A stretch of DNA of 64,000 nt from Trachythela sp. YZ-2020 (lineage: Eukaryota; Cnidaria; Anthozoa; Malacalcyonacea; Clavulariidae). The notes under the pieces are model-generated. The model worked only from the letters and a program-made list of their open reading frames with translations. It was not told the DNA's origin and did no database searches. Of the stretch, positions 1 through 11,159 are shown piece by piece (within the stretch, counting starts at the first letter, position 1; each line of letters opens with the position of its first letter). The position numbers and the translations under genes are program-made. The stretch spans positions 1,865,001-1,929,000 of the forward strand of contig JADLSH010000076.1 of assembly GCA_016169945.1 (NCBI GenBank). The letters run 5' to 3'.

Positions 1-654
1 GTAAAATATACTGCAGTGTATACAATATAATGGGTGAGACTTCACCAGGGACGAGATTTCGTCATTAGTTGAGTGAGATTTCACTGTTTGAAATATTATT
101 TATATTTTCGTTCTTAAGGGCAAGACCTATGAAATATATTTATATTATATATTATCTAAATCAACCCTCCCTGCGTATGCGGGTCAAGGCGATCGTATCC
201 TTGCCGACTCTACGGGGTTCTTTTTCATTTAGATAATTAAACCTGGAAATGGTGGAAAAGATAATGAGTTTCATAGACGGGTTCTTCAGGCAGTCGAAAA
301 GAAAACTTGTATGGGTTGGGTTAGTTCATCGGGTGACCCAGTTATGGTCGGTGAGGATATGACGCCAAATAGCGTTTTTGCTACTCAGGTTAATCATGTG
401 GAACAGGGAAGAGCTATTGGAGAGGTTGGTACTCTTATTGTTCGAGATCCAACCACTTTTTTGCGCTGGCTAACTCCATCATCATGTTCAGTCTTGGGAG
501 GAGCTTGTGGAGAGAAACCCTTCTTGCAATCAACATGAAGTTCTAAATTGGATAAAAAATAAAGTTTCTGTGTTTCAACCATTTACAGGGACTTTTCAGC
601 AACAGGTGTATAATGCCGCCCTACCGCCTCAGAAAAGTTTCCCAACAATAGAAT
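1..654. other. Leader / possible gag remnant of the DIRS-like element
   Basis: No protein family is recognised here. A 75-codon ORF at 311-538 precedes the reverse transcriptase in the same orientation. By position it could be what is left of a gag or 5' leader, but nothing in its residues proves that. The first 120 bases hold short imperfect repeats of a GTGAGAYTTCAC type that could belong to the element's terminal repeat. No matching partner was found at the far end, so the 5' boundary is not set. Confidence 0.3.
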
Positions 655-1300
655 GTGTGATCAGCCTCGTGACTTCATTGAGCAGACCATACTTGAGGGT
701 CTTAGTATTGGTGCTTATTCTTTCGTTGGACGAGTTGGAGAGGTTGAGCCACCTCATCTTGTACTCCCTCTCACAGTTGAACTGAAGAAACAGCGTCTTT
801 GTTACAATGCTCGTTTTCTAAATTTGTGAATGAAAGATAAACTATTCAAACTTGATTCGTTGTGGGATCTTCCTCGATATGTAAGTAAAGATTCTTACCA
901 GACAGTTCTTGACGACAAATCCGGTTATGACCATATTCTCTTAACGTATGAAAGTCACACCTTCTTTGGTTTTCAATGGGCTGGATGCTATTTTACTTGT
1001 CGAACTCTTCCATTCGGTTGGAAGGTATCGCCATACGTTTACCACATCACAGGTTTGCTAGTCTCGCATTTCTTTCGCTCTATAAAGATTCCATGCCTTT
1101 TGTATATCGAGGATCGACATAACGGCCAACTTCAGGTGCCTCTGACTGAAGGCGCATATGCTACTCTTGAAACAGATGATAATCGCAGATTTGCTGCAGC
1201 ACAATCGGCAATTTTTTTGGTGGTGTATTATTTGGTTTCTCTGGGCTATTTTCTCAGTTTAGGAAAGTCTATCCTGATTCCAATGAAGCGTTCAGATTGA
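655..1300 (+). pseudogene. DIRS reverse transcriptase (broken)
   Basis: Reading starts near 655 with a block containing PRDFIEQTILEGL and VEPPHLVLPLTVE, typical of the region before the DIRS RT fingers. It meets an in-frame TGA at about 827-829, where the family has Trp, and continues as a 156-codon ORF from 830. Visible RT motifs are DDKSGYDHILL, LPFGWKVSPYVYH and LLYIEDRHNG. The catalytic box is normally YIDD, so its first Asp is Glu here. The reading ends shortly before a MITE insertion at 1355. The in-frame stop and the catalytic change both argue for a dead gene. Family assignment is confident; activity is not expected. Confidence 0.85.
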
Positions 1301-1354
1301 TTTCTACCAAAAAATAACATTTTATCCAGCTTGTGCGTGAAGTTTTGAGTAAAC

Positions 1355-1920
1355 CAGTCCTCACAATTTTCCGCCGAAGATTAAATTATCGGCGGCAATT
1401 TTTTGCCGCCGACGAATTTATGTGTCACTGATGATGCTTCACTGCCTTCTCAATTCGATTAATTCTTCCAAGTATGAACATATGATTATGATTTTAATTA
1501 TTTGTAGTTCACTTCACAGAAAATAATTCGGGAAAGTGAACTATTCTTTTGTGAACACTTTTATTTTTGTGGCTTATTTTAAAATACATCGAAAGTAGTT
1601 CTGATATACTTCATGTAACTTCAAGTTCCACCAAACATACACACCGCTGGCCACGTGTAACGACGGGTTTGGTTTCGTCCATGTGCAACAATTTTAGAAC
1701 AACGTCCGTAGTGTAACAAAGTTAAAACTAAAAGATTGATAGCTGGTCTCAATGTTATTGTGTGTGAAACAACGTTTCTTCGAATATCAAAAACTTTTAA
1801 TCAGTAGAGTCTGATTAAAGTCAGTGTCATTTTATAAGAGACAAAAAAAATTGTCGCCGAACTTCGAAATATCGGTGGCAATTTTTTGCCGCCGAAGATT
1901 TATCAAAATTGCGAGGACTG
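1355..1920. mobile_element. 566-bp non-autonomous TIR element (MITE) with 6-bp target duplication
   Basis: The ends are near-perfect inverted repeats: CAGTCCTCACAATTTT on the left, AAAATTGCGAGGACTG on the right. They are flanked by the direct repeat GTAAAC at 1349-1354 and 1921-1926. Just inside each end lies a self-complementary block (GGCGGCAATTTTTTGCCGCC type) in the same orientation at both ends. No ORF is carried. It sits between the RT and RNase H of the DIRS element, so it is younger than that element. A 6-bp duplication does not identify the superfamily by itself. Confidence 0.85.
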
Positions 1921-1926
1921 GTAAAC

Positions 1927-2480
1927 CGAAGGTAACTGTTCCGACATTGCCATGATTGTTTGGCAAATGCGTTGCATTTTCTCTAGCTGTTCATGCGGCA
2001 CAGCTTTTTACCAGAGAAATTAATGCTGCCATATCTGCCGGAATATGCTCCATGAAACCTATCCAGCTGAAAGGTGCTTTACTAGAAGAAATTTCACATT
2101 GGTTATTTCTTGAAAGTTGGGATGAGCCTTTTCCTTGGCGAGATGAAAGGCATGTCAGTGTATCTCTAGTTACTGATGCGTCAAACTCTGGTTGGGGTGG
2201 TATGTTTTTGTCTCAAATCTCCCAAAGTATTTCCGTTTACTGGGTAGCTGAAGAGTGCAGTTGGGATATTGCTACACGAGAAGCCACTGCCATTGATCGA
2301 ATGTTATTATTGAATTGAGAGTCTCTTTGTGATGCCCGTATTGATGTATATGTTGATAACCAAACGGTCATTCACATGTGGAACAACCAAGGCGGACAGA
2401 GCGTTACGCTTAATACTGCCCTCAAGAAATTGTTTTTTACCACTTTCAATCTGAATGTGGCATTGCGTCCCATCTATGTT
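1927..2480 (+). pseudogene. DIRS RNase H domain (broken, interrupted by the MULE)
   Basis: After the MITE, reading resumes with KVTV and GKCVAFSLAVHAAQLFTREINAAI, the DIRS linker between RT and RNase H. It then shows VSLVTDASNSGWGG, where the Asp is a catalytic RNase H residue, and VDNQTVIHMWNNQGG, another conserved block. One stop near 1950 and a TGA at 2316-2318 break the frame. The coding text stops at IYV, codons 2472-2480, exactly where the 10-bp target duplication of the MULE begins. The remaining C-terminal text (ENPADLPSHR) reappears after 10002. Confidence 0.8.
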
Positions 2481-2646
2481 GGGTCTTTCTATTTTATGAG
2501 TTCGAGAAATCGAGTTACGAGTTCGAGTTCAGAGATCGAGTTAACAATTTTGGTCAGCTGTAATGCAAATATATGCTAATATATTCTTATACATGCTAAT
2601 ATATTCAATAATCAATATTTATTATTCACTCCATGTGGTTCTTAAA

Positions 2647-5600
2647 ATGGCGGAAAGACAATTAATCTTTGAGGATGTAAGTATTTCAAAATTAGCATAT
2701 TATAATGCCCATTTTTATTGTTTTTGCTTTTTCTAAATTCCAGTTACTTGAATCAATAACAACTCTTCGTGTTTTCATTTATTAAAAGGTCATTGATGAC
2801 AGTGAAAGCGGAAATAGGAGCGAAAGGTATGGAATATAGTATTATAAAATACAGTACAACTGTAACTCCGATTATGAACATTTTTGATTTTTTACGCTAC
2901 AATGATATTTATTATATAAGTGGTTCCCGTAATTTTATAGTATTGTAATATCTTTAAATATAATAATAATATGATACAATAAATCATTAAATTATATATT
3001 ATGTTATTAAATTATATAAAGTGTAGAATTAAATATGTTTGGTCTCTTAGGGACAGGTTATTATTGATTGTAACCAAAAAATTGTAACCAAAAAATTCTA
3101 ACGCACAGAGACGGTGGGGTAAAAATAACCATATTCTTTCACAATGCCAACAGAACCACATACCCTACCCTACCCTACCCTACCATACCCACCCCAATTC
3201 CAAACAGAATATATACACAAGGATAAGGTGTAGACACAAATCTTATTTTCAGCCAATAATGTTATACAGTAAAGCCCCGCATAAACGAACCAGTGAATTT
3301 TTACTTCAGGCTGAAGTGGTAGGTACTTAGAAAGAAATCAGGCTGAAGTGGTTCTTAACTGGTTCTTATTTCCAGTCAAAAACAATTGTTCCTGGTTTGT
3401 ATAAAATGAAACTAGTAAATGAACTGTAACTTAACTGTTAATTTAACTTGATACCCATCAAGTATTGAGCGAACAAAGGGCCATCATGATGTAAGTTTTT
3501 TGAATATTATATAGTTATGCAATGATTGCTGTTTTGATAAAATAAATGCATGCATGATGTGGTTGAAATACATAATTCCTGCTAGTAAGATTACAGTATT
3601 TTGTTTTCTTCCTAGTACCTGCTTACTAAATCAGCTAAAAGTTTAATAAGGTTTTTTAAGAACCAGTTTCATTTGTCAGCCTGAAGTGGTTCTTGTATTT
3701 TGGGTGCTGAATTGCCCAAATTTCAGGCTGGTGGTTCTTAACCCACTGGTTCTTTTATGCGTGGCTTTACTGTATGTCAGATTAATGTGTTAGAGTATGG
3801 TTAATTTCTTTCCCATAGGAGTTTTGCCGACGTAGTGAAAACGGCAGTAAAGACAAAAGAAACTGAAATCATTGTATTGGATTCTGATGAATCCGACGAT
3901 GAAGCCAACAAAGGAACCATTGGCAAATCAGATACTAATCAAATGACAAAAATGCATGATGTAAACTGGAACAAAGTACATATATATTTTTCTCAAATTC
4001 GTATGTACTACAATTTATAGGGTCTTGACAGTTCTAACTAAGTAAATCAGGCTTTACGTTTTATAAGTAAAATTGTTATCTTTTTTTCAAGGATCATTTT
4101 AGAAAAAAACGAAAGTGGCAGGATTCCAAATTTGAATGGTGGGATGAAGAGTGAGTGCTATAATCCTGGAGACCCTATATTACCTCGAGCATTCCCTGGA
4201 ACTCTAAACCCCAAAGTAAGGCTATTGTTGTTCTGTACTCAGATGTTGTATTGCACAGACAAAATATGCACCAGAAGGGGATAATCCCCTATATCCTCTA
4301 TCAGTAGGGTTGCCCATTCAACTCTTAAAACCATTTTCAAATTCCAATCTAGTTGCACTCCTGAAGAATAACAATGGTATATGATACAGCTTTCGGAGTG
4401 CAACACAACCTGTTAATGAATGTGTTGGGTAAAGGGAGGGTCCCCTGTCATTTCCAATATTGAAGTTATTTTACCAACTGCAACATGCTCTTTGATACAC
4501 AAATAAGTCTACAATTAACACATACTGGCGTGCCTGCACTTTGCTTTGCAGCCATTTCCAGTTCAGTGGTCGATTTTGCAATCATAAGAAAACACATTGT
4601 TCTGTATGGTAACAAGTGTTTACTGTAAGCACTTAACAAGACTATATTTGTACTTTAATAAGCAGGGGGATGCTTATACTGTGTTCAAAAATGAATTTAT
4701 TTCATACATGTAGGTTTACCATTCAGCATTTCTTCTGTGATTTTTTATCAAATTCCTTTAATTTTATTTAATCTTTTAATTTAGTGTAATGATAGTAATG
4801 AAAACAACAACGAGGTAAAGGGACAAAGCAATAAACAAAAGGTACAACAATGTACATGGTGTGAATTGTAGTGGAAAACAATTGGACTTACTAATAAATA
4901 ACTTTTTATTAATAATAAATGACATTTTATTAATAATTTCACCTTCAAAGGTGACATGACACGAAAATTATTATTGCTTGATTTGAAAGTACTCTTAACA
5001 TAATGTGTAATATCAATTTACAGCTTTTCCACATTTCATCTAGTTCTTAAGATATTTAGACTCATGTGATATTCAAATGAGATAACTTATGGCTCGTTAT
5101 TTTCCAATGAACATATTGGAAAATCGTCTGTTTCTTTAAAATTATTGAACAAAATCAGTTGTTGCTTGTCTTTGATGTTCAGTTTCATGAACTGTAACAA
5201 TATGGAAAGTTTCAGGCGATTTCGTTCAATAATCATAAAAATAGACAAGGATTTCGAATATGTTAAGTAGAGAACAAAACGAGCCATAACTTATCTCACT
5301 TCAATATCACATAAGTCTAAATATCTCAAGACCTAGATGAAAATGAAATATGGAAAAGCTGTAAATTTATATTCCACATTATTTTTAGAATAGTTTCAAA
5401 TCAAGCAATAATAATTTTCGTGTCATGTCACCTTAGGATAAACCTAGCAAACATTGTCCATTTTGTGATGAAGCTTGCAGGACAGATAAAAAGCTGATGA
5501 AACATATTATTAGTGCCAACAGTGGAATTTCAAAGAAAAGGAAGAAAAATGACATTTCTGAAATTGCAAGAATTTAAGCATTTTAAAATAGTTGGCAATG

Positions 5601-6340
5601 CATGTTAATCGTACATAATTCTGGTGTTGGATCGTCTACATACTACCTACCAGTAAATGCCTGAGGCAATTTATTGTCTAGCAATTAACGATTACTTTAA
5701 AATCACAGCAAAACAGCAGCCTGATCAGCAGGAACTGCATATTGCGCTATTTAGTGTTATGAAAAAGGTAAAATTCAGCGCATAGTGCGCACGATGCCCA
5801 GTTAATACTAAAGTTCAGTGTTATTCATTTTGCTTCAGGATTCATTATGTGTATTGGCGAGTGACAGTAGCATCGAAAATACACCTGAAAAATCGGAAAA
5901 ATCAAGCCGTTTGAGGTATTACCTCTCATCATTTGGTTACCTGCCACAATATGTAGCATGCCGAGCTTAAAGCCTGAAAAAGACACGAATACTTTGAGAT
6001 CTAGTTTAAGTTTGTTTTATTGTTTTTGTGCTCTCCTATTCATACATGTGCTCTTGTAATTCGATCTATCAACATAACACGTCACACATTGTTGTCCGGC
6101 TACAACTACAACACTGTTACACATACCAACAGAGAACTGCACAATACCAAAAACACCTATATTGCCCCTCTCATCAGTTTAGTTGTCTTACCTTCATGTA
6201 CTTTCTTTTACGTACTTCACAATTTTTCAGCCGGTCTATCGTTTAAAGCTATTTTGAAATTATTTTATTTTTAGGGAAGAAACTTTAGAAGTGTCAAGAA
6301 ATTTGCTAGATGAGGATTTTGACTCTGACTCTGACTGCCA
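2647..6340 (+). CDS. MULE-borne spliced gene, 5' exons (acidic SIM-like motif, zinc finger)
   Basis: Four exons join in one frame with canonical GT-AG sites: 2647-2676 (starts ATG, MAERQLIFED), 2789-2826, 3819-3975 and 4092-4150. Exon 3 carries EIIVLDSDESDDE, a hydrophobic core followed by acidic residues, the form of a SUMO-interacting motif. Exon 4 is basic (RKKRKWQ). Further exon-like blocks follow at 5437-5577 (CPFCDEAC...H, one zinc finger, ending in a stop), 5729-5768, 5840-5917 and 6276-6340 (DEDFDSDSD). These could be 5' exons of the transposase gene at 6914 or a separate passenger. Joining of the later exons is unproven because phases do not all agree. Introns host two MITEs. Confidence 0.55.
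3163..3184 (+). repeat. Short (CCCTA)n tract
   Basis: About four and a half copies of CCCTA. It resembles but is not the metazoan telomere unit CCCTAA, and it is far too short to suggest a telomeric insertion. It lies in an intron-like part of the MULE. Confidence 0.8.
3267..3772. mobile_element. Pogo/Tigger-like MITE with TA target duplication
   Basis: The ends are CAGTAAAGCCCCGCATAA on the left and TTATGCGTGGCTTTACTG on the right, inverted to each other with few differences. They are flanked by TA at 3265-3266 and 3773-3774. TA duplication and a CAGTAAA start are usual for pogo/Tigger-type Tc1-mariner relatives. The blocks next to each end (GAACCAGTG, GGCTGAAGTGGTTCTT) are also repeated inverted. 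No ORF. It lies in the intron before exon 3 of the MULE gene. Confidence 0.85.
4948..5434. mobile_element. Long-inverted-repeat MITE inside the MULE
   Basis: Two arms of about 160 bp are inverted copies. The outer ends are AAGGTGACATGACACGAAAA on the left and its complement ending in GTCATGTCACCTT on the right. The arms meet around GGCTCGTT / AACGAGCC. The right end touches a splice-acceptor-like sequence (ACCTTAG) just before the zinc-finger exon at 5437, so the insert may supply the acceptor. No clear target duplication was found. Confidence 0.8.
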
Positions 6341-6646
6341 GTATGTTTCATCATCATAGTTTGTATAAAGACCTTGCTTGCACAGTACTAAGTGACAGTT
6401 TGGTCGTAGGGACTTGAAACGAAAATAAATAATTATTTTTAATAAACTTGCATCCATAATTCCTTCAATATATTCCACAAGCATAGAAATTTTTCTTTTA
6501 GTTACACTGGTCCTTTCTTTTCCAATGGTAAATGGCAATGAAATTCAGAAATAATGAGCTAAATAATCAATGAAAACTTTAATTACATCAAACAATGCAA
6601 GGGATCATTTCTCCAACTATCCGTAGTATACAGTACCCTTATTTAC

Positions 6647-6744
6647 CAACCTCGTTCCCAGGGCATTTCCCTTTTTGACATTGGGAAGGCGGTTGTTCCC
6701 GCCTTCCTAATGTCAAAAAGGGAAATGCCCTGGGAACGAGGTTG
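6647..6744. repeat. 98-bp near-perfect palindrome
   Basis: The sequence CAACCTCGTTCCCAGGGCAT reads inward from 6647 and its exact complement ends at 6744. The arms are about 46 bp each with a short TTGTTC loop. This looks like a minimal palindromic MITE in a MULE intron. Confidence 0.85.
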
Positions 6745-6913
6745 CTTATTTACTTGTAACATGCGCTGTAGTTATTGGGGATTTTAAGAAGCCTTTTTTG
6801 TTGTAAGCCCTATTGACCGGTAAAAGTGTATATTGTCCAGTCACATTCATTTGGTGACTAAACTAGTTATCATTTAACATTTTTGTCAAAAAATTGTAAT
6901 TATTAATTATTAG

Positions 6914-9312
6914 GCAGCAAGCTGGTGAGATGACGAAAGTAAGAAAAGAATATCCTTACATGTACCCTTACAACATGTTGAAGTCCTTCCCTATGATATT
7001 GATGGACATTGTCGGTATTCTCTATCATGCAATCCAACTAAACTTATGCATTCCACTAAAGATGGGCGGCCATGGCAAGCTTATATTTCATAGAGTAGAA
7101 AAGGCTTCTTAGGAATTAGAAGAATAGCTCAATGCAAGGGTTCACATCTGTGCAACAATATACAATGTCCTTATATGCAACAATTTAAGACCTTCAACAC
7201 AGTTCAGTTTGAGTCATCTGGTGGTAGCATGTGTGTTCGTGTTGTGGTTACCCTGCTGATCAGACTCCTTGTCAAGCCAGAAAAATATGGGAGTTTGAGA
7301 ATGGCTATTCTGCTACTACCGTAATTGTTTATCACGAGGGAACACACTCCTGCACAGCAGTGAGACCAAAATGTTCACAAGATGTATATATATGTTCCAT
7401 TCTTAAAGAAAACAAACACATGAAACCTGTCCAGGTTCCAAACCATACCATCACCAAGATGATAAACGATGAGTGTGACTGGAACGAGATTACAAATAAA
7501 GCTCGCGAACTTGCCGATGTAGATACGTTGTCAAAATTAAAACACGCTATGAAGAAACAAGTAAATCTATATGGACACAGTTTTGACGCTGTTACAAAAC
7601 TACGGGAAAAGGCCAGAGAAAAGGACCGTTTTTACATATATTCTTTCAATAATAGGGAAATTAATCCATCTAATCCTACATACGTTTTCAAAACGAGTAC
7701 CGTTTCTTTAAATATTGCTTTGAATATGCAGCAGTTTAAAGATCATTTCATGCGAGAAGAGTACTGCTATTTTTATGGCACACATGGTCGTTGTCATGGC
7801 TTAAAAACACTAACACTGTGGACGTACCATCCTTTACTGCGTAAAATTGTGAAACTGGCGACAATGGACTGCGAAAGAGAAAACCGAGAATGCATTTCTT
7901 TGTTTTGGAAGCTGTGGAATGATGCTCTTTCGGACCTTTCTGAGAATCCTGCCTACAAATTTGACCCAAAAGGATGGTGCACAGATGGAGCTAACTGGTC
8001 TGCAATCGAGGAAGTATTCGGATGCGAAGCATTGTCTAAATGTAAATTGTGTGAATTTCATTTCAAAGATTGCAGGAACAGACACAGGAGAGTACTGTCT
8101 ACACAAGAAGAACAAGATAAATTTACAGACATGACAGATCGACTGCTTTTGGCCACCACCACTTCAGGATGTCAAAAAATTTTGATTGATCTTATGAGTT
8201 TTATCGATGAAGTTGGTAGACCTAGTCTAAGGTCATGGGGCCATATATTTAGAGCTTGGCGGCCAGCTATCCTCCAAATACGAATCTTGCGGAGGTGGGA
8301 CATTCAAGTTGGGCTCATCAGGGAGCTAGGAACCTTGATCTAGTTACAGCTGCAAAAGAAGACATCGCGGAGATGGTGAGACTCGGTTTCCTTACAAACA
8401 TTTCAGTCAGGAGAATCAAAACCTGGTAAAGGTCCTAGCTTTGAACAGGGAATGTGCAAAAATTATTATGAGCAGCAGCACGTTGCTAAAGAGTTTGGTG
8501 ATCAACTTTGCTCTGGAGCTGCGGAAGGTTCACAATCTGTTACACATCTAGTAGATGAATCTGCTACCCATAGAGCAGATAAAAAAGTCCATGCAGCACA
8601 CAAAAGAACAAGGCGTTCTCGAGAGTTTATCAAGTCTTTGGAACTCGCTAGGCGATATAGGCTCTGTGTAACGTCTGTCGATTGCTGAACAGAGGTTAAT
8701 TGCAGATTTGTCTGCAAATGTCATGACGATGAAATAATTGCTACGATTGCACACAAACCAGTGTGTTTAAAGAATGGTGATATTTGTAAGTACACAAAAA
8801 ATGGCACACAGGTTTGTAGTCACATATTATATATATTGCTCAACAAGCTTGCGCTGGAAGAGGATGACTATAGACTGAATCAAATCGCTTTTACAACCAG
8901 CGAATTGAAATCCATGCTCGGTAAGTTTGCTACCACATCGCCGTCCCACATAGTAGTTGGCCAGTCGTTTAGTACGCCAGTACCAACAAAAAGGAGCGGC
9001 GAGTGGAAACTTGAAAGAATGCCGCTTCAAGGAGGGCCAAAGCCGAAGTGCAAAGGCTGCGGCAAGCGGGTTTTTAATACTGGTGACCTATGTGTTGCTG
9101 TTATCAGAAAATATACACCAAGTCACAAAGACAGAAACGGCAACCACTTTCAAGTAGACACTATTTTCCGTTATTGCCCTAAGGTGGAATGTGTTTCAAA
9201 ATCAACTTCAAACTTATCTGCTCCCCCGAAAGAAATCATTCTAACAAATGACTTGCAATTGACGCCGGAAGAACTGGACGCTAAGCAAAATCTTCCTGTT
9301 CTTTCTAAGTAA
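6914..9312 (+). pseudogene. MULE transposase (broken)
   Basis: Reading starts at an acceptor at 6912-6913, passes a Cys-rich block (7100-7360; AQCKGSHLCNN, CGY...C, YHEGTHSC) like the zinc-binding N-domain of MULE transposases, then the core ORF at 7231-8343. The core has YFYGTHGRCHG (first catalytic Asp position, here Tyr), LTLWTYHPLLRKIVKLATM, WCTDGANWSAIEEVFG (second Asp present) and a C/H motif after it. The C-terminal part (8344-9312) has CKC...C...CSHILYILLNKL, a SWIM-type zinc finger, then KCKGCGKRVFNTGD. At least four frameshifts or stops separate these blocks. Family call is strong; the Asp change and breaks mean it is inactive. Confidence 0.8.
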
Positions 9313-9991
9313 ATTTAGAATTTTATATAAGTATAAGATACAGTTAACAGGAAATTCTTGAACTATATCTAAACGTTCTTACACTGTAGTTTAAAGCTTT
9401 TTATTTATTTGGCGTTCTATATTGAAGATGATAATAATCAGACTTTTATCAGGTGATATAGGCTATTCCTAGACATTGTAATAACATGTTTGTATGTGAC
9501 TACAATGGTGATAAACAATGTAAACCTCCAAACGCATGTTATTGGAATATTACCTTAGTAAAAGTTCAAATTTTGTTTTTGTTGAAGTTCTTTAATTTGT
9601 ACAATTGAAGGTAATTATATTTTTGTCTGGTCTTCTCAAGGCATTTGCGTTACTATTTTATGCATGTGTTGTTTCTGCGATCACAATTTCAGTTCATATA
9701 TGACTAGAGTAAGTATTTCATTGTTCCTTCACAAAAATCACCCTAAATGATCATCAACAATTCGAAAGAAAATCCTTTATTTTCTTGATGAACTAGCACG
9801 TCGATCAAACAATATTTGCATAGAAATAACCAAAAATCAACAAAATAAAATAAAATCAACAATTTACAAATATTTTTAAAGATATATTCATGAAAGTTAA
9901 AGTTTTAAGATCGAACTCGATATTTCAACTCAAACTCGATATTTCAACTCGAACTCGATTTTTCAACTCGAACTCATAAAGATTATACACT
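9313..9991. other. 3' flank of the MULE, no gene
   Basis: AT-rich and without coding features until the terminal repeats. From about 9905 to 9977 lie several copies of the AACTCGATATTTCAACTCGA type, the subterminal repeats that match the left end of the MULE in inverse. Confidence 0.6.
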
Positions 9992-10001
9992 CATCTATGT
10001 T

Positions 10002-11155
10002 CCTACAAGGAAAATCCAGCTGATTTGCCTTCACATCGTTTGTCGATCATTGATAGTCATTTAACAGACGAGCTGTGGCAAGTGGTTCAACAAGAGTTTG
10101 GTTGTCCTCGTGGACACACTTGTGATTTGATGGCACTCAATTCAAATGCAATGTGTGATAATGCAGGGCAGATTCTTCCTCATTTTACCCTTGGCATTTG
10201 CCTGGATCCGCTGGAGTAAACTTATTTGCTCAAGATTTTTCCAATCATGCCGCCATTCTGCAGTTTCCCTATGTTTTTCCACCAACTTTATTGGTGGGTC
10301 CGGTTTTGTCATTTTTACAAACATGTTGTCGTTTTTACATAGGTAAATTTCGATCAATTTTCATTGCTCATGGTAGAGACAGTGAATGGGACAAATGGTT
10401 AGGATTAGGTAATCCCGCTGCCGATAAGTCTGTTAAGGATTACCTTCGACTAGTTACTGCCGAGCAATTACAAGCCCAGATTACACCAAAGCAAGCTACC
10501 CCATTTTTCGTCGACAAATTAATTCAGTTGTCGTTGCATCTACGGAGAACATTGGAGTTTTCGAAAACGCAAATCAAACGGTTTATCGTGGCAGGTGATC
10601 AGGCCTATTTCGAGATGGCCTTTTTTAGCGGAGACAGGCCGGGAGATCAGGGACAAGTCGAAGTCCCAGAGATTTTACATTTCCCAAACGATGATGGTTT
10701 ACTGTTCAACCATATTTGGGGCAAGACACTACGTGATGGAGATCAGAATGTCGGTATACGTCGAAATCCACATTTGGTCATATGTCCCATTGGAGGCATT
10801 GAGCAATATATAGACGTGGCATGCCAAATGAAAGTTGATCTTACTCATGGATATTTGTTTCGGCCGACCACATCTAAAGGAGGGATTCAATATTCTCAGT
10901 TTATGTCGTCTACTACCGAAGCTCGTCTAAAAACTTGCTTGTGGCAAATGGATGCGGATAATGGCAAGACTTTACATGGATTTAGAGCTGGCTGTGCAAT
11001 CACTCTCGTGCTTACAGGAGCAAATTTCTCCTAAATTATGCAACATGTGGGATGGGCGCGCAGACACACGGCACTTTATTATATGCAGATTGCAAAAGTG
11101 TTACATCCAGATGGCACCTCTGTCATTATCAGTAGCAGCCAGCCTAGCAATGTGA
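10002..11155 (+). pseudogene. DIRS tyrosine recombinase (broken)
   Basis: The block opens with KENPADLPSHRLSIIDSHL, the normal end of DIRS RNase H, and continues into a tyrosine recombinase: SGDRPGDQGQV (first Arg), LHGFRAGCAITL (His-x-x-Arg) and HVGWARRHTALYYMQ (nucleophile Tyr region). An in-frame TAA at 11032-11034 separates the HxxR box from the Tyr box, and the N-terminal part before 10300 is frameshifted. The enzyme would recombine the circular cDNA into target DNA. All catalytic residues are still visible, so decay is recent or mild, but translation would stop before the Tyr. Confidence 0.85.
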
Positions 11156-11159
11156 GTAA

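Larger units (their letters stand above)
2481..9991 (+). mobile_element. Mutator-like (MULE) DNA transposon, 7.5 kb, with 10-bp target duplication
   Basis: The direct repeat CATCTATGTT lies at 2471-2480 and 9992-10001. Between them the ends form imperfect inverted repeats: ATGAGTTCGAG begins at 2496 and CTCGAACTCAT ends at 9977. Both are followed inward by subterminal repeats of the GAGTTCGAG / ATCGAGTT kind. A 9-11-bp duplication is the MULE habit and agrees with the MULE-type transposase inside (6914-9312). Removing the element makes the two halves of the DIRS RNase H adjoin. The element itself collected at least three smaller inserts (3267-3772, 4948-5434, 6647-6744). Boundaries are supported by duplication and host-frame continuity together. 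Confidence 0.87.

Noticed and set aside
3163..3184. Interstitial telomere
   Set aside because: The unit is CCCTA, not CCCTAA, and only about four copies are present.
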